From: an uncultured Methylococcales bacterium
GTDB taxonomy: Bacteria > Pseudomonadota > Gammaproteobacteria > Methylococcales > Methylomonadaceae
DNA: 57,397 bases
Assembly: GCA_903902705.1 (NCBI GenBank)
Contig: CAIUVX010000049.1
Span: forward strand, 1-57,397
Direction: 5' to 3'
Shown: piece by piece, positions 45,363 through 55,927 of the stretch
How the letters are laid out: every line of letters starts with the position of its first letter
Position numbering within the stretch: the first letter of the stretch is position 1
Notes under the pieces: generated by a model
Told to the model about the DNA's origin: nothing
What the model saw: the letters and a program-made list of their open reading frames with translations, nothing else
Databases searched by the model: none
Program-made: the position numbers and the translations under genes

Positions 45363-45626
45363 TCAGTCACTACCACCACCACCGCCGCCGCCAGAATCCC
45401 CACCACCAGAATCACCACCGCCTCCACCGCCAGAATCACCATCACTACTGCTGCTGTTATCACTCCAATCGTTATTGCTCCAGTTGTTACTATAACCACC
45501 ACTGTGAGAGCCGCCTCTACTGCTTCGAGAGCCACGCCTGCCACTTCTATTGTTGGTGTTGAAAATTTTCAAGAACGAGATCAGAGCAGCAAATAAAAAA
45601 AAGACTATAAGAAAAAATTTCAGCAT
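45363..45626 (-). CDS. Small membrane-anchored Gly/Ser-rich protein
   Basis: The 87 residues consist of one N-terminal hydrophobic helix (MLKFFLIVFFLFAALISFL), a basic stretch (NNRSGRRGSRSSRGG) and a low-complexity tail of Gly, Ser and Asp. The tail mirrors the Gly-rich end of the adjacent TPM protein. It lies 11 bases after lemA and 22 before the TPM gene, so it fits the operon. I know no named family; coding status is supported by position, TM helix and a clean start. Confidence 0.6.
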   Translation of the reverse strand: MLKFFLIVFFLFAALISFLKIFNTNNRSGRRGSRSSRGGSHSGGYSNNWSNNDWSDNSSSSDGDSGGGGGGDSGGGDSGGGGGGGSD

Positions 45627-45637
45627 GGTGCTAACAC

Positions 45638-46237
45638 CTAATGGCTTACAGGAGCGGTATTAAAATCAATTTTAGGAGCTTCTGAAATGGCTTTTTCATT
45701 TTCCACGGTAAAGCTGGGTTTGGTTTTATAGCCAAACATCATTGCTGTAAGATTGGACGGAAATGAGCGCACAGTAATATTGTATTCTTTGACTGCTTGG
45801 ATATAGCGATTACGCGCCACAGTAATGCGATTTTCTGTGCCTTCTAATTGGGCTTGTAAATCACGAAACAACCCATCGGCTTTTAATTGCGGATAATTTT
45901 CTGCCACGGCTAATAAACGAGAAATAGCACTGGTCATTTGCCCTTGTGCGGCGGTGAAATTTTTAAAGGCCTGTTCATCATTGACCAATTCAGGTGTGGC
46001 TTGAAGTGAACCGACTTTAGCACGCGCCTCGGTGACTTGAACCAACACATCTTTTTCATGTGCCGCATAGCCTTTGACTACATTGACTAGATTAGGAATT
46101 AAATCAGCGCGACGTTGATATTGATTTAGTACGTCTGCCCATGACGCATTAATGGTTTCGTCACTGGATTGTAGGGTGTTGTAACCACAACCAGATAACA
46201 TTGTTATGATAAATAAAGCAATTAGCCGTCTAAACAT
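45638..46237 (-). CDS. lemA: LemA family protein
   Basis: The protein starts with a lipoprotein-like signal (IALFIITMLSGCGYN, lipobox LSGC). The helical LemA domain follows: INASWADVLNQYQRRADLIPNLVNVVKGYAAHEKDVL, ARAKVGSLQATPE, LLAVAENYPQLKAD and LQAQLEGTENRITVARNRYIQAVKEYNITVRSFPSN. The length of 199 aa is normal. It is the first gene of lemA - Gly-rich protein - TPM - TPM. The role is unknown but envelope-linked. Confidence 0.95.
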   Translation of the reverse strand: MFRRLIALFIITMLSGCGYNTLQSSDETINASWADVLNQYQRRADLIPNLVNVVKGYAAHEKDVLVQVTEARAKVGSLQATPELVNDEQAFKNFTAAQGQMTSAISRLLAVAENYPQLKADGLFRDLQAQLEGTENRITVARNRYIQAVKEYNITVRSFPSNLTAMMFGYKTKPSFTVENEKAISEAPKIDFNTAPVSH

Positions 46238-46280
46238 CGTGCAGCCTTTTTAGTGTTGGAGTTAAAATTAAACAAGCAGA

Positions 46281-46316
46281 AATGCACCCCGTTCTAGGTA
46301 AGCGACGGGGTGCATT
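46281..46316 (-). terminator. Terminator downstream of glgP
   Basis: AATGCACCCCGT (46281-46292) pairs perfectly with ACGGGGTGCATT (46305-46316) across a 12-base loop. It lies nine bases after the glgP stop on the minus strand; the T-run behind it is weak. Confidence 0.65.
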
Positions 46317-46324
46317 AATAACGC

Positions 46325-48837
46325 TTATTTATGCTTTACAGGTTGTGGCGTTAATTTCCAGATGTCATTATTGTATTCATTAATAGTTCTATCGGTAGAG
46401 AATTTACCGCTGTTGGCACAGTTTAAAATGCTCATGCGTGTCCAGTGATCTTTATCGCGATAGGCATCTTCAACACGTTTTTGAGCATCAATATAACTGC
46501 GAAAATCGGCAATTGTCATCCAAGGATCATGCGGACATTTGATAGAATTAATTAAATCATCAAATATATGCGGTTCAAACTGATTAAAGTGTGAAGATTC
46601 TATCAGGTGGATGACACGTTGCAGATCATCATCCATGTCAATAATCGCCAATGGGTCATAATGATTGCGCCGTGCGACAATTTGCTCTTCCGTCAAACCA
46701 AACAGAAAAAAGTTGTCATCGCCGACTTCTTCACGAATTTCAATATTCGCGCCGTCCAGTGTGCCGATAGTAATCGCGCCATTCATCATCAGCTTCATAT
46801 TGCCAGTACCCGAAGCTTCTTTGCCCGCAGTGGAAATTTGTTCAGATAAATCAGCCGCTGTACATATTTTTTCCATCGCCGATACCCGATAATCAGGAAG
46901 GAATAACAGTGTCAATTTATCGCCTACCTGTGGGTCTGAATTAATGACATTGGACACATTATTAATAAACTTGATGATTTTTTTTGCCATCAGGTAACCA
47001 GGTGCAGCTTTGCCACCGATTAACACGCATCTTGATACCCAGTTATGAGTATCGCCTCTTTTAATGCGGTCATAAAGGTGTATCACATGCAACACGTTTA
47101 ATAACTGGCGTTTATATTCATGGATGCGTTTAACTTGCACATCAAATAAGGCATCAGCATTGAGTTGGAGATCACCATCATGTTGACTTTTTTTATATGT
47201 AACTAAACGCTCTTTTGCAGATTGTTTAATGTTGCGCCAGCGGTTTCTAAAATTGACATCGTTAGCGTAAGGTTCTAGCTTTTTCAGTTGTGATAAATCC
47301 GTTATCCATCCCTTGCCTATGACTTCTGTTATCAAATGGGCAAGTTCTGGATTACAGCCTGCTAACCAACGACGTGGGGTTACGCCATTGGTTTTGTTGT
47401 TAAATTTATGTGGCCATAACTCATAAAAATCACGAAATAAACCTTGTTGCAGCAACTGCGTGTGTAATTGCGCCACGCCATTAACAGAAAAACTTGCCAC
47501 CAGTGCCAAATGAGCCATTCTGACATGCTGTCCACCGCCTTCTTCGATGATGGACATAGAGCGCAAACGTTCGCCTTGTCCTGGCCAGTGCATCGCTACT
47601 TCTGCCATAAAGTTGGCATTAATACCAAAAATAATGTCCATTATTCGGGGTAATAAGCGTTGCATTAAGGTTACAGACCATTTTTCCAACGCTTCGGGCA
47701 ACAGAGTGTGATTAGTGTACGCCATAGTAGCGCGAGTAATTTTCCATGCGACATTCCACGGTACACCATGAATATCCATCAATAAACGCATCAGTTCGGG
47801 TATGGCATACTCGGATGGGTGTCATTGAGTTGAAAACAGTTTTTTTCTGCAAATTGGGAAAAATCTTTACCATATAAACTAATCCAATGCGTCAACACAT
47901 CTTGTAAGCTAGCGGACGCTAGGAAATATTGTTGTCGAAGTCTTAATTCTTTGCCGTTTTCGCTACTATCATTCGGATACAACACCATCGTGATATTTTC
48001 GGCGGCAATTTTAGATGCAACAGCTTCAGCGTAATCGCCCGCATGAAACTCATCTAAATTGAATTCTTCGGTAGCGACTGCTTTCCATAGCCGTAGGGTA
48101 TTGACTGTGCCGTTTTGATAACCAGGAATAGGGGTATCGTAAGGCATGGCTAACACATCATTGGTACCGACCCAGCAAAAACGTTGCTTACCGTTTTCAT
48201 CCAAATGATCTTCAACGCGACCGCCAAATTTAATACGATGTGAATATTCCAGTCGTTCAATTTCCCAAACATTACCGTGACGTAACCAATGGTCGGGCTT
48301 TTCAATCTGCTCACCATTGACAATACTTTGCGTGAACATACCGTATTCGTAACGTAAGCCATAACCGATAACGGGCAATTGCAAGGTGGCACAGCTGTCG
48401 ATAAAACAGGCGGCAAGCCGACCTAAACCGCCATTGCCTAGCCCGGCATCCTGCTCGCAGGCAATCAGTTCTTCAATTTCAATGCCAAGATCGTACATGG
48501 CTTGGGTCACGGTATCGGTAACGCCCAAATTAAGCATCGCGTTACTCAACGTGCGTCCCATCAAAAATTCCATAGAAAGATAATAACCGCGTCTACAGTT
48601 ATTATCTTTATAGGTTTGGTGGGTGGCTTTCCATCGTTCCATCATGCGATCCCTAATCGCCATGGACAAGGCTTCACCCGCATAAAATGGCGAGCTAGTG
48701 TGTTCATCACGCCCCAGTAAATGCACATAATATTGTTTAAAATCATCAATAAAATCCTTTTTTTTCATACCCTGTTCGGGCAAATGAGTAATTGATGATA
48801 AAGTAAGTTTACTGATTGTAAATTTGTTAGTTAGCAT
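46325..48837 (-). pseudogene. glgP: Glycogen phosphorylase, disrupted by a one-base frameshift
   Basis: GlgP releases glucose-1-phosphate from glycogen using PLP. The N-terminal part (48837 to about 47808, starting MLTNKFTISKL behind AGGA) is normal: NNCRRGYYLSMEFLMGRTL, EQDAGLGNGGLGRLAACF and CFQLNDTHPS. It then stops after MPYPN. The C-terminal part continues one frame over from 47791: PELMRLLMDIHG, TNHTLLPEALEKW, and the PLP-lysine block KEASGTGNMK. Adding one base after ...ACCCATCCGAGTATG restores NDTHPSMAIPELMRLL, the family sequence, so a single missing base explains the break. All catalytic regions are otherwise intact, so this is a recent mutation or sequencing error. It follows ppk1 by 34 bases. 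Confidence 0.9.
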
Positions 48838-48871
48838 TATTTTTTCCTGAAGTGTGTGAATCAAAAATTCG

Positions 48872-51037
48872 TTAGCCTTGCGCTTTTTGTCTCGCGCCTT
48901 TGTTTTTCAGCTTTTTACCTTTTGCCGCTGCAATTAAGCGAGTGTTGGCTAATTCAATCAGCGTTTCTTGAACACCATTTTTATTCTGCTTATCTTTGGG
49001 ATGCCGTTGACTATACTGCCCATCCGCTTGCATGTCCCAAACACTGCGTTGATTATCTAGCTGCACTGTTAATAGTTGTCGTAGCGCGGCTTGTAATTCA
49101 GGTTTTTGTACAGGAGTGACTACTTCGACACGACTTTCTAAGTTGCGAGTCATGCAGTCAGCCGAACCAATAAAATACTCTTCTTCTCCGCCATTTTGAA
49201 AATAAAAAATTCGCGAATGTTCCAAAAAACGTCCGACTATACTAATCACCCGCACATTGTCAGAAAGCCCTGCAATATGAGGTCTTAAGCGGCAAGTGTC
49301 ACGAATAATTAAATCAATTTTTACCCCTGCTTGAGAGGCGCGATACAGCGCGGCAGTAATATCAACATCTTCCAAGGCATTCATTTTAAATTGAATCAAG
49401 CCCTGATTTTTTTCACTGTGCTTGCTGATTTCACGCTCAATTTTTTTCAATAAACTGGGTTTCAATAATTTAGGTGCAGGTAATAAACTTTTATAATTAC
49501 GTTTCGGCACTAAGCCAGTGGTTAAATAATTGAATAACTCGGTTAAATCTTCACCGATTTGTTGATCGCAGGTCAAAATACCCAAATCAGTATAAATCCG
49601 CGCCGTACCTGCATGATAATTACCAGTGCCGATGTGCGCATAACGCCGCAAGCCGTTAAAATCCTGACGCACCACATACACGACTTTGCTGTGGGTTTTT
49701 AAACCGACCACACCATAGGTCACATGAACGCCCGCGCTTTCCATGCGATGCGCCCATTTTATATTCGCCGATTCATCAAAGCGGGCTTTTAATTCCACCA
49801 CCACAGCCACCTGTTTGCCACTTAACGCGGCATCAATTAGGTATTGAATGATTTTAGACCCTGCTGATGTGCGATACAGGGTCATTTTAATAGCTTGTAC
49901 ATTCGAATCACGACTGGCTTCTTTGACAAAACGCTCAACCGTAGTCACGAACGATTCATAAGGATGTTGCAATAAAATCGTGCCTTGATCGCGAATCGCA
50001 TGAAAAATATTGGGCGCGTTCAACAGTTTTGGATGATCGCAGGGATGATGTGGGGGATCGAGCAAATCTGGGCGGTCAATGCTTACAAACTGAAATAAAT
50101 CTGACATTGCCATGAGGCTATCAAAGCTAAATATATCTTGAGTATCTAAACCTAGTTCAGCCATCAACCTGCCGCGTTGTAACGCTGCCATATTTTCGGA
50201 CACTTCAAGACGGACGACTGAGGCAAATTTACGCTCGCGCAATTCCGATTCAATCATTTGCAATAAATCGTCTGCTTGTTCTTCGTCTTGTTCAGTGACT
50301 GCATTACGGGTCACACGAAACAGTTCGCAGAAAGCAACGTTCATATCAGGGAATAGCATATCCAAATTATTCGACATTAAGTCACCTAAAGCGACATAAC
50401 TATGCTCATTGCCGATTTGAATAAAGCGTTTTATGCTGGGACTCACTGGCACTTTAATTCGTACTAGCGTCATATTCTCGATTTCAGTTGAGTAAATTCC
50501 CGCCAATAAATTCAGCGACAAATTAGAAATAAAGGGAAAAGGATGAGCGGGATCAATCGCTTGTGGCGTAACCAGTGGAAAAATATTAGTAATATAATGT
50601 TCACGCATGGTTTTTTGCTGTTCTTTAGACAGCTTATTGTAAGGCACGATACGAATGTTTTGCTGCTCAAGTAACTCAAGAAGCTGAGTTAATAAGGTTC
50701 TTTTTTTCGCTTCAATCTCGCGTACCAGTGCATAACACTCGGTAATTTGTTGCTGTGAGCTACGCCCATCAACGCTGAGTTCACTAATCCCCGCGCCCAC
50801 TTGTTGCTTCAAGCCGCCAATGCGTTTCATAAAAAACTCATCCAGATTGGCACTGACGATGGCGATAAATTTAACCCGCTCTAATAACGGCGTGCGCTCA
50901 TCCTCCGCTTCCCATAACACCCGCTTATTAAATTCCAGCCATGTTAATTCACGGTTTAAATACCATTCGGACGCGCTAAGATCAAAGTGTTGATTGACGG
51001 GTGTTGCGGGTTGATCGGTAGAAGGTTGGTTAGTCAT
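48872..51037 (-). CDS. ppk1: Polyphosphate kinase 1
   Basis: PPK1 makes inorganic polyphosphate from ATP at the membrane. The N and H domains start YLNRELTWLEFNKRVLWEAED and VSANLDEFFMKRIGGL. The catalytic C1/C2 domains contain HHPCDHPKLLN, HPYESF, KMTLYRTSAGSKII and VVELKARFDESANI. RRYAHIGTGNYHAGTARIYTD contains the phosphorylated His, and SADCMTRNLESRVEV lies near the end. The length of 721 aa is usual. It is upstream of glgP, so poly-P and glycogen metabolism may be co-expressed. Confidence 0.96.
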   Translation of the reverse strand: MTNQPSTDQPATPVNQHFDLSASEWYLNRELTWLEFNKRVLWEAEDERTPLLERVKFIAIVSANLDEFFMKRIGGLKQQVGAGISELSVDGRSSQQQITECYALVREIEAKKRTLLTQLLELLEQQNIRIVPYNKLSKEQQKTMREHYITNIFPLVTPQAIDPAHPFPFISNLSLNLLAGIYSTEIENMTLVRIKVPVSPSIKRFIQIGNEHSYVALGDLMSNNLDMLFPDMNVAFCELFRVTRNAVTEQDEEQADDLLQMIESELRERKFASVVRLEVSENMAALQRGRLMAELGLDTQDIFSFDSLMAMSDLFQFVSIDRPDLLDPPHHPCDHPKLLNAPNIFHAIRDQGTILLQHPYESFVTTVERFVKEASRDSNVQAIKMTLYRTSAGSKIIQYLIDAALSGKQVAVVVELKARFDESANIKWAHRMESAGVHVTYGVVGLKTHSKVVYVVRQDFNGLRRYAHIGTGNYHAGTARIYTDLGILTCDQQIGEDLTELFNYLTTGLVPKRNYKSLLPAPKLLKPSLLKKIEREISKHSEKNQGLIQFKMNALEDVDITAALYRASQAGVKIDLIIRDTCRLRPHIAGLSDNVRVISIVGRFLEHSRIFYFQNGGEEEYFIGSADCMTRNLESRVEVVTPVQKPELQAALRQLLTVQLDNQRSVWDMQADGQYSQRHPKDKQNKNGVQETLIELANTRLIAAAKGKKLKNKGARQKAQG

Positions 51038-51261
51038 GTGTGTTTTTAACAGGTTGGTTATAAAAAGCGTGCCAGTTATACGCTAGGGTTGCGACAATAT
51101 TATTAACTTATGTTACGCATTGTCCACGATAAACTGTTTTTTGTATTATCCATGCGGCTACTATTGCATTAATCATGGTTAAATATAGTCATGAATTATC
51201 CATCTTGTGCTGGCAACACACGCTATATTCTACTTTTATTTAACCCAAAGGAAGCAACGCC

Positions 51262-52902
51262 ATGTTTATTCACGCTCTCGATTTTTTAGACAAACGCCAC
51301 ACGGTTGCAGGCCGCAAATTTAATCGCTGGCTATTACCCCCTGCGGCGTTAGCCATTCATTTATGTATTGGTATGGCGTATGGCTTTTCAGTGTTTTGGT
51401 TGCCATTATCCAAAGCTATAGGCATTAAAGAAAGCGTTGTGTGTGGCGCGGACATTGGTTTCTTTGCTGAGTTGTTTGTTACGACTTGTAATTGGAAAAT
51501 TTCTACCTTAGGTTGGATGTACACGCTGTTCTTTGTGTTCTTAGGCTCATCAGCGGCATTATGGGGCGGTTGGTTAGAACACGTTGGTCCCAGAAAAGCA
51601 GGGGTAGTCAGTGCCTTATGCTGGTGTGGCGGAATGTTGTTTTCCGCATTGGGTATTTACACTCATCAATTTTGGATGATGCTGTTAGGCTCTGGGGTCA
51701 TAGGCGGTATTGGCTTGGGTTTGGGTTATATCTCGCCTGTGTCCACGCTGATTAAATGGTTTCCAGATAAGCGCGGCATGGCAACAGGTATGGCGATTAT
51801 GGGCTTTGGTGGTGGCGCGATGATAGGTTCACCGTTAGCGGCTTTATTAATGAAACAGTTCGCTACAGAAACCGATGTTGGCGTGATGCAAACTTTTGTG
51901 GCAATGGCAGGCATTTATTTCATTTTCATGATGGCTGGCGCGTTAGGTTATCGTATTCCTGCCAGTAATTGGCAACCCAAAGGTTGGACTCCACCCGCTA
52001 AACAAATCAACAATGACATGATTACTCCTCATCATGTACATTTAAAAAACGTCTTTAAAATCAAACAATTTTGGTTATTGTGGGGCGTGTTATGTATGAA
52101 TGTCAGTGCGGGCATCGGCGTGATTGGGATGTCGTCACCGATGTTGCAAGAAGTATTCGGCGGACAATTAATCGGCATCGCGAAAACTTATAATCAACTT
52201 GATAAAAACGAACTTGCCAGTATTGCCGCGATTGCCGCAGGTTTTACCGCTTTGCTCAGTTTATTCAACATCGGTGGGCGATTTTTTTGGGCGACCTTGT
52301 CCGACAAACTAGGACGCAAACTAACCTATTCGGTATTTTTTGTGTTGGGCTGCTTGTTGTATATCAGCGTACCCAATAGCGCGATGACAGGAAACACACC
52401 ATTATTTGTCGCAGCATTGTGCATTATTTTAAGTATGTACGGCGGCGGATTTGCCACTGTTCCTGCCTATCTGGCAGATTTATTTGGCACACAAATGGTC
52501 GGTGCGATTCACGGACGCTTATTAACCGCGTGGGCAACCGCAGGTGTGTTGGGCCCTGTGATTGTCAATTATATGCGTGATTATCAACTAGGTTTAGGAC
52601 TGCCGCGTGAACAAGTTTATAACCAAACCATGATGATTTTAGCGGGTTTGTTGGCTATCGGCTTGTGTTGTAATTTATTGATTCGCCCTGTTGCCGATAA
52701 ATGGTTTATGAATGCCGATGAATTAGCCGAAGAAAAACGCTTAGCCAACGAAAAAAGTCATGATGAAGAAGGCGGTGAAGCGATTGATGGTGACACACCT
52801 ATTCATCCTGCTATAGTGTATTTAGCATGGACACTGGTAGCCATACCCTTAACGTGGGGAATTTATAAAACCTTGATGAATGTTAGTAAGTTTTTTGTTT
52901 AA
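51262..52902 (+). CDS. OFA-family MFS transporter
   Basis: A 12-helix major facilitator of 546 aa. The OFA (oxalate/formate antiporter-like) signature is visible in the first helix (AIHLCIGMAYGFSVFWLPLSKAIG) and in GWMYTLFFVFLGSSAALWGGWLE. The loop 2-3 motif is HVGPRKAGV, the loop 8-9 motif is FWATLSDKLGRKLTY, and YGGGFATVPAYLADLFGT is typical. The substrate is probably a monocarboxylate or formate/oxalate, but not resolvable from sequence. A charged region (AEEKRLANEKSHDEEGG) lies before the last helix. It stands alone, divergent from ppk1 and followed by tRNA-Val. Confidence 0.9.
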   Translation: MFIHALDFLDKRHTVAGRKFNRWLLPPAALAIHLCIGMAYGFSVFWLPLSKAIGIKESVVCGADIGFFAELFVTTCNWKISTLGWMYTLFFVFLGSSAALWGGWLEHVGPRKAGVVSALCWCGGMLFSALGIYTHQFWMMLLGSGVIGGIGLGLGYISPVSTLIKWFPDKRGMATGMAIMGFGGGAMIGSPLAALLMKQFATETDVGVMQTFVAMAGIYFIFMMAGALGYRIPASNWQPKGWTPPAKQINNDMITPHHVHLKNVFKIKQFWLLWGVLCMNVSAGIGVIGMSSPMLQEVFGGQLIGIAKTYNQLDKNELASIAAIAAGFTALLSLFNIGGRFFWATLSDKLGRKLTYSVFFVLGCLLYISVPNSAMTGNTPLFVAALCIILSMYGGGFATVPAYLADLFGTQMVGAIHGRLLTAWATAGVLGPVIVNYMRDYQLGLGLPREQVYNQTMMILAGLLAIGLCCNLLIRPVADKWFMNADELAEEKRLANEKSHDEEGGEAIDGDTPIHPAIVYLAWTLVAIPLTWGIYKTLMNVSKFFV

Positions 52903-53089
52903 CCGCCATACTCGTGGTTACGCATGGCAATGACTAATAACCAACATGGTTTAATTTGCTGGAATGGTAAGTAAGTGACCATAAGTCTTTTAACAAAATC
53001 AAATGCTCACAACTTCATATACCAAACGCACTTCAAACACTTTGTCATGTTAAAAAATGTTAAAAAACTTTTTAGCTACTACTTACAGC

Positions 53090-53117
53090 TTGCATAACCT
53101 AAATCTATTGGTATAAT
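53090..53117 (+). promoter_or_regulatory. Promoter of tRNA-Val (and possibly thrS)
   Basis: TTGCAT (-35, 53090-53095) and TATAAT (-10, 53112-53117) are separated by 16 bases. The -10 lies 23 bases before the tRNA and is followed by a GC-rich ACGCGGC, as in stable-RNA discriminators. Confidence 0.75.
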
Positions 53118-53140
53118 ACGCGGCTTGAAGTTAATACTTC

Positions 53141-53217
53141 AGGCGCGTAGCTCAGTTGGTTAGAGCACCACCTTGACATGGTGGGGGTCGGTGGTTCGAG
53201 TCCACTCGTGCCTACCA
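53141..53217 (+). tRNA. tRNA-Val, anticodon GAC
   Basis: This is a 77-base cloverleaf. The acceptor stem AGGCGCG pairs with CGTGCCT, the D-arm starts TAGCTCAGTTGG, the anticodon stem-loop is CCACCTTGACATGGTGG with anticodon GAC, and the T-arm contains GGTTCGAGTCC. The 3' CCA is encoded. The core is nearly identical to E. coli tRNA-Val(GAC). Confidence 0.97.
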
Positions 53218-53225
53218 GAATATAT

Positions 53226-53252
53226 AAGCACTGCTCAGGCGGTGCTTTTTTC
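53226..53252 (+). terminator. Terminator after tRNA-Val
   Basis: AAGCACTGC (53226-53234) pairs with GCGGTGCTT (53239-53247), followed by a T-run. It separates the tRNA from thrS, whose start lies only 27 bases further on; partial read-through is possible. Confidence 0.85.
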
Positions 53253-53278
53253 ATTGTAGCAATCAAAAAGTTTATCTC

Positions 53279-55186
53279 ATGCCTGTAATTACGCTCCCAG
53301 ACGGTTCTTTACGCGAATTTGACCACGCAGTCACTGTGTTAGATGTAGCGAAGTCGATAGGCACGGGTTTAGCAAAGGCAACACTTGCAGGTAAAGTCAA
53401 CGGTGCATTGGTGGATGCCTGCACGCTGATTGAGCAAGATGCTAGCCTACAAATTATTACTGCCAAAGACGCAGATGGCGTTGATGTTATCCGCCATTCT
53501 ACTGCGCATTTATTAGCCCAAGCTGTTAAACACACGTTCCCAGATGCACAAGTCACTATTGGTCCAGTGATTGAAAATGGATTTTTCTACGACTTTGCAT
53601 ACTCCAGACCTTTTACTCCAGACGATTTAATCGTTATTGAAAAGAAAATGCAGGAATTAGTCGCACAGGATATTGCGATTCATCGTTCTGTATTGTCCAG
53701 AGATGAAGCGGTTGCTTTCTTTAAAGGCTTGGGTGAAGCCTATAAAGCAGAAATTATTGAATCTATTCCTGCCGATCAAGATTTATCGTTATATGAACAA
53801 GGCGATTTTACTGATTTATGCCGTGGACCTCATGTGCCTAGTACCAATAAATTAGGCGTGTTCAAGCTAATGAAAATTGCGGGTGCTTATTGGCGTGGCG
53901 ATTCTAAAAATGAAATGCTTCAACGTATTTACGGCACGGCGTGGGGTGACAAAAAGGACTTACAGGCCTATTTACACCGTTTGGAAGAAGCTGAAAAACG
54001 CGATCACCGTAAATTAGCTAAAACGCTGGATTTATTCCATACCCAAGAAGAAGCACCTGGTATGGTGTTCTGGCATGAAAAAGGCTGGATTATCTATCAA
54101 CAGGTTGAACAATACATTCGTGAGAAATTGCGTTTCAATGGCTATGCGGAAGTTAAAACGCCGCAGCTAGTAGACCGTTCACTGTGGGAAAAATCAGGGC
54201 ATTGGGATAAATTCGGCGCGATGATTTTTACTACCCATTCGGAAAATCGCGATTATGCGGTCAAACCGATGAACTGCCCGTGTCATATTCAGATTTATAA
54301 TCAAGGTCTAAGAAGTTACCGCGATTTGCCGATACGCTTAGCGGAATTCGGCTCTTGTCATCGCAATGAACCGTCTGGCACGCTACACGGCTTAATGCGA
54401 GTTAGAAACTTTGTTCAAGATGACGCACACATTTTCTGTACCGAAGCTCAAATTCAAGACGAAGTATCAACCTTTATCGATATGCTATTCGCAGTTTATA
54501 AAGATTTTGGTTTTGAAGAAGTCATTATTAAATTATCGACTCGTCCTGAAAATCGTGTCGGTGATGATAGTGTTTGGGATAAAGCCGAATCTGCGTTAGA
54601 ACTTGCACTAAATAACAAAGGCTTGGCTTGGGATTTACAACCAGGTGAAGGTGCATTTTACGGGCCTAAAATTGAATTCTCGCTAAAAGATTGTATTGGT
54701 CGGGTTTGGCAATGCGGTACGATTCAAGTGGACTTTTCTATGCCAGCTCGATTGAGTGCAAGCTATATTGCCGAAGATGGTTCAAAACAAGTCCCTGTGA
54801 TGTTACATCGCGCTATACTGGGATCATTAGAACGCTTTATTGGTATTTTGATCGAACAACACGCTGGAACATTCCCATTATGGTTGTCACCAGTGCAGGT
54901 TGTGGTGTTAATTATTGCTGATAGACACGCTGATTATGCGACCGAAGTACTGAAAAAATTAGAACAGCAAGGTATCAGGGCAAAAATTGACTTGAGAAAT
55001 GAGAAAATAGGCTTTAAAATTCGCGAACACTCAATGCAACGAGTACCGTATCTTGTCATCATCGGTGACAATGAATTAAAAGAACAACGAATGACGGTAC
55101 GCACGCAAAAGGGTGATGACTTAGGTAGTCTGGTAATCACTGAGTTCGCTGAACGTTTGGAACAAGAAATTGCCGACAGAAAATGA
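53279..55186 (+). CDS. thrS: Threonine-tRNA ligase
   Basis: ThrRS is a class II synthetase. The N-terminal TGS domain ([18 protein letters not shown]) and editing domain ([18 protein letters not shown], with the HxxxH zinc/editing motif; [18 protein letters not shown]) precede the catalytic core. Zinc ligands are in [10 protein letters not shown]; motif 2 is [22 protein letters not shown] and motif 3 [13 protein letters not shown]. The length of 635 aa is standard. It is the first gene of the conserved thrS-infC-rpmI-rplT operon. An E. coli-type translational autoregulation could operate, but I have not identified the operator. Confidence 0.97.
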   Translation: MPVITLPDGSLREFDHAVTVLDVAKSIGTGLAKATLAGKVNGALVDACTLIEQDASLQIITAKDADGVDVIRHSTAHLLAQAVKHTFPDAQVTIGPVIENGFFYDFAYSRPFTPDDLIVIEKKMQELVAQDIAIHRSVLSRDEAVAFFKGLGEAYKAEIIESIPADQDLSLYEQGDFTDLCRGPHVPSTNKLGVFKLMKIAGAYWRGDSKNEMLQRIYGTAWGDKKDLQAYLHRLEEAEKRDHRKLAKTLDLFHTQEEAPGMVFWHEKGWIIYQQVEQYIREKLRFNGYAEVKTPQLVDRSLWEKSGHWDKFGAMIFTTHSENRDYAVKPMNCPCHIQIYNQGLRSYRDLPIRLAEFGSCHRNEPSGTLHGLMRVRNFVQDDAHIFCTEAQIQDEVSTFIDMLFAVYKDFGFEEVIIKLSTRPENRVGDDSVWDKAESALELALNNKGLAWDLQPGEGAFYGPKIEFSLKDCIGRVWQCGTIQVDFSMPARLSASYIAEDGSKQVPVMLHRAILGSLERFIGILIEQHAGTFPLWLSPVQVVVLIIADRHADYATEVLKKLEQQGIRAKIDLRNEKIGFKIREHSMQRVPYLVIIGDNELKEQRMTVRTQKGDDLGSLVITEFAERLEQEIADRK

Positions 55187-55212
55187 TAGACAATAACGTG
55201 GAGGATTAGGGT

Positions 55213-55737
55213 ATCGCTACTAAAAAAGATGAGACACGCTTGAATGACATGATCACCGCTAGACGAGTGAGAGTCACAGGTGCAGAGGGTGAGGCATTAG
55301 GTATTATCTCGCTGGATGAGGCCAAACAGATTGCTTATGCGGCAGACTTGGATTTAGTAGAAATATCGCCAAACGCGGATCCTCCCGTTTGCAAGATAAT
55401 GAACTACGGTAAATACCAGTTTGAACTCAACAAAAAACTGGCAGTTGCCAAAAAGAAACAAAAACAGATTCAGGTCAAAGAAATTAAATTCAGACCAGGC
55501 ACCGATGAAGGTGACTATCAAGTTAAGTTGAGAAGTTTAACTAAATTTCTTAATGATGGCGATAAAACTAAAATCACTGTACGCTATCGCGGACGTGAAA
55601 TGGCGCATCGTGAACTGGGCATGGATGTATTAAAACGTATTGAAAAAGACTTAGAAGAACTTGCTTTAGTCGAGCAGTTCCCTAAGATGGAAGGGCGACA
55701 AATGATCATGGTCATGTCCCCTAAAAAGAAGAAATAA
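55213..55737 (+). CDS. infC: Translation initiation factor IF-3, non-canonical ATC start
   Basis: IF-3 prevents premature joining of the 50S subunit and proofreads start codons. The protein covers [43 protein letters not shown] and a C-domain ending [17 protein letters not shown]. There is no ATG at the right place. An ideal GGAGG (55200-55204) is followed after 8 bases by ATC at 55213, and the reading (M)[12 protein letters not shown] matches IF-3 N-termini. A later TTG at 55240 or ATG at 55249 would remove conserved residues and has no Shine-Dalgarno. Non-AUG starts (AUU/AUC) in infC are the known basis of IF-3 autoregulation. Full length is 174 aa. Confidence 0.92.
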   Translation: MATKKDETRLNDMITARRVRVTGAEGEALGIISLDEAKQIAYAADLDLVEISPNADPPVCKIMNYGKYQFELNKKLAVAKKKQKQIQVKEIKFRPGTDEGDYQVKLRSLTKFLNDGDKTKITVRYRGREMAHRELGMDVLKRIEKDLEELALVEQFPKMEGRQMIMVMSPKKKK

Positions 55738-55758
55738 AACCATAACGCTACAAATTAA

Positions 55759-55797
55759 AGCCAGACACGCTTTTTTAAGTGTGTCTGGCTTTGTTTT
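55759..55797 (+). terminator. Hairpin plus T-run between infC and rpmI
   Basis: AGCCAGACACGC (55759-55770) pairs with GTGTGTCTGGCT (55779-55790) using a wobble, then TTGTTTT. It could be an intra-operon attenuator that adjusts rpmI-rplT relative to infC. Confidence 0.7.
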
Positions 55798-55798
55798 A

Positions 55799-55819
55799 CT
55801 CAGCAGAGGAGTTGCTGAG
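55799..55819 (+). promoter_or_regulatory. Small hairpin in the rpmI leader
   Basis: CTCAGCA (55799-55805) pairs with TGCTGAG (55813-55819) around GAGGAGT. It lies in the rpmI leader, where L20-dependent control occurs in other bacteria. I see no direct match to the known L20 sites. Confidence 0.35.
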
Positions 55820-55927
55820 TTCACCACATTCATTCAGAGTGTGAGTAATTCTTCAGGGCCTACGCATTTTGCCTTGTTGGGTTAATCTTAAAGGACTTTT
55901 TACTTTACATTTAATTGGAGCAAACAA

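Noticed and set aside
45341..45544. N-terminal extension of the TPM gene with Val/Ala-rich helices
   Set aside because: It is the out-of-frame reading of the Gly/Ser-rich gene at 45363-45626; the TPM signal peptide starts at 45340.
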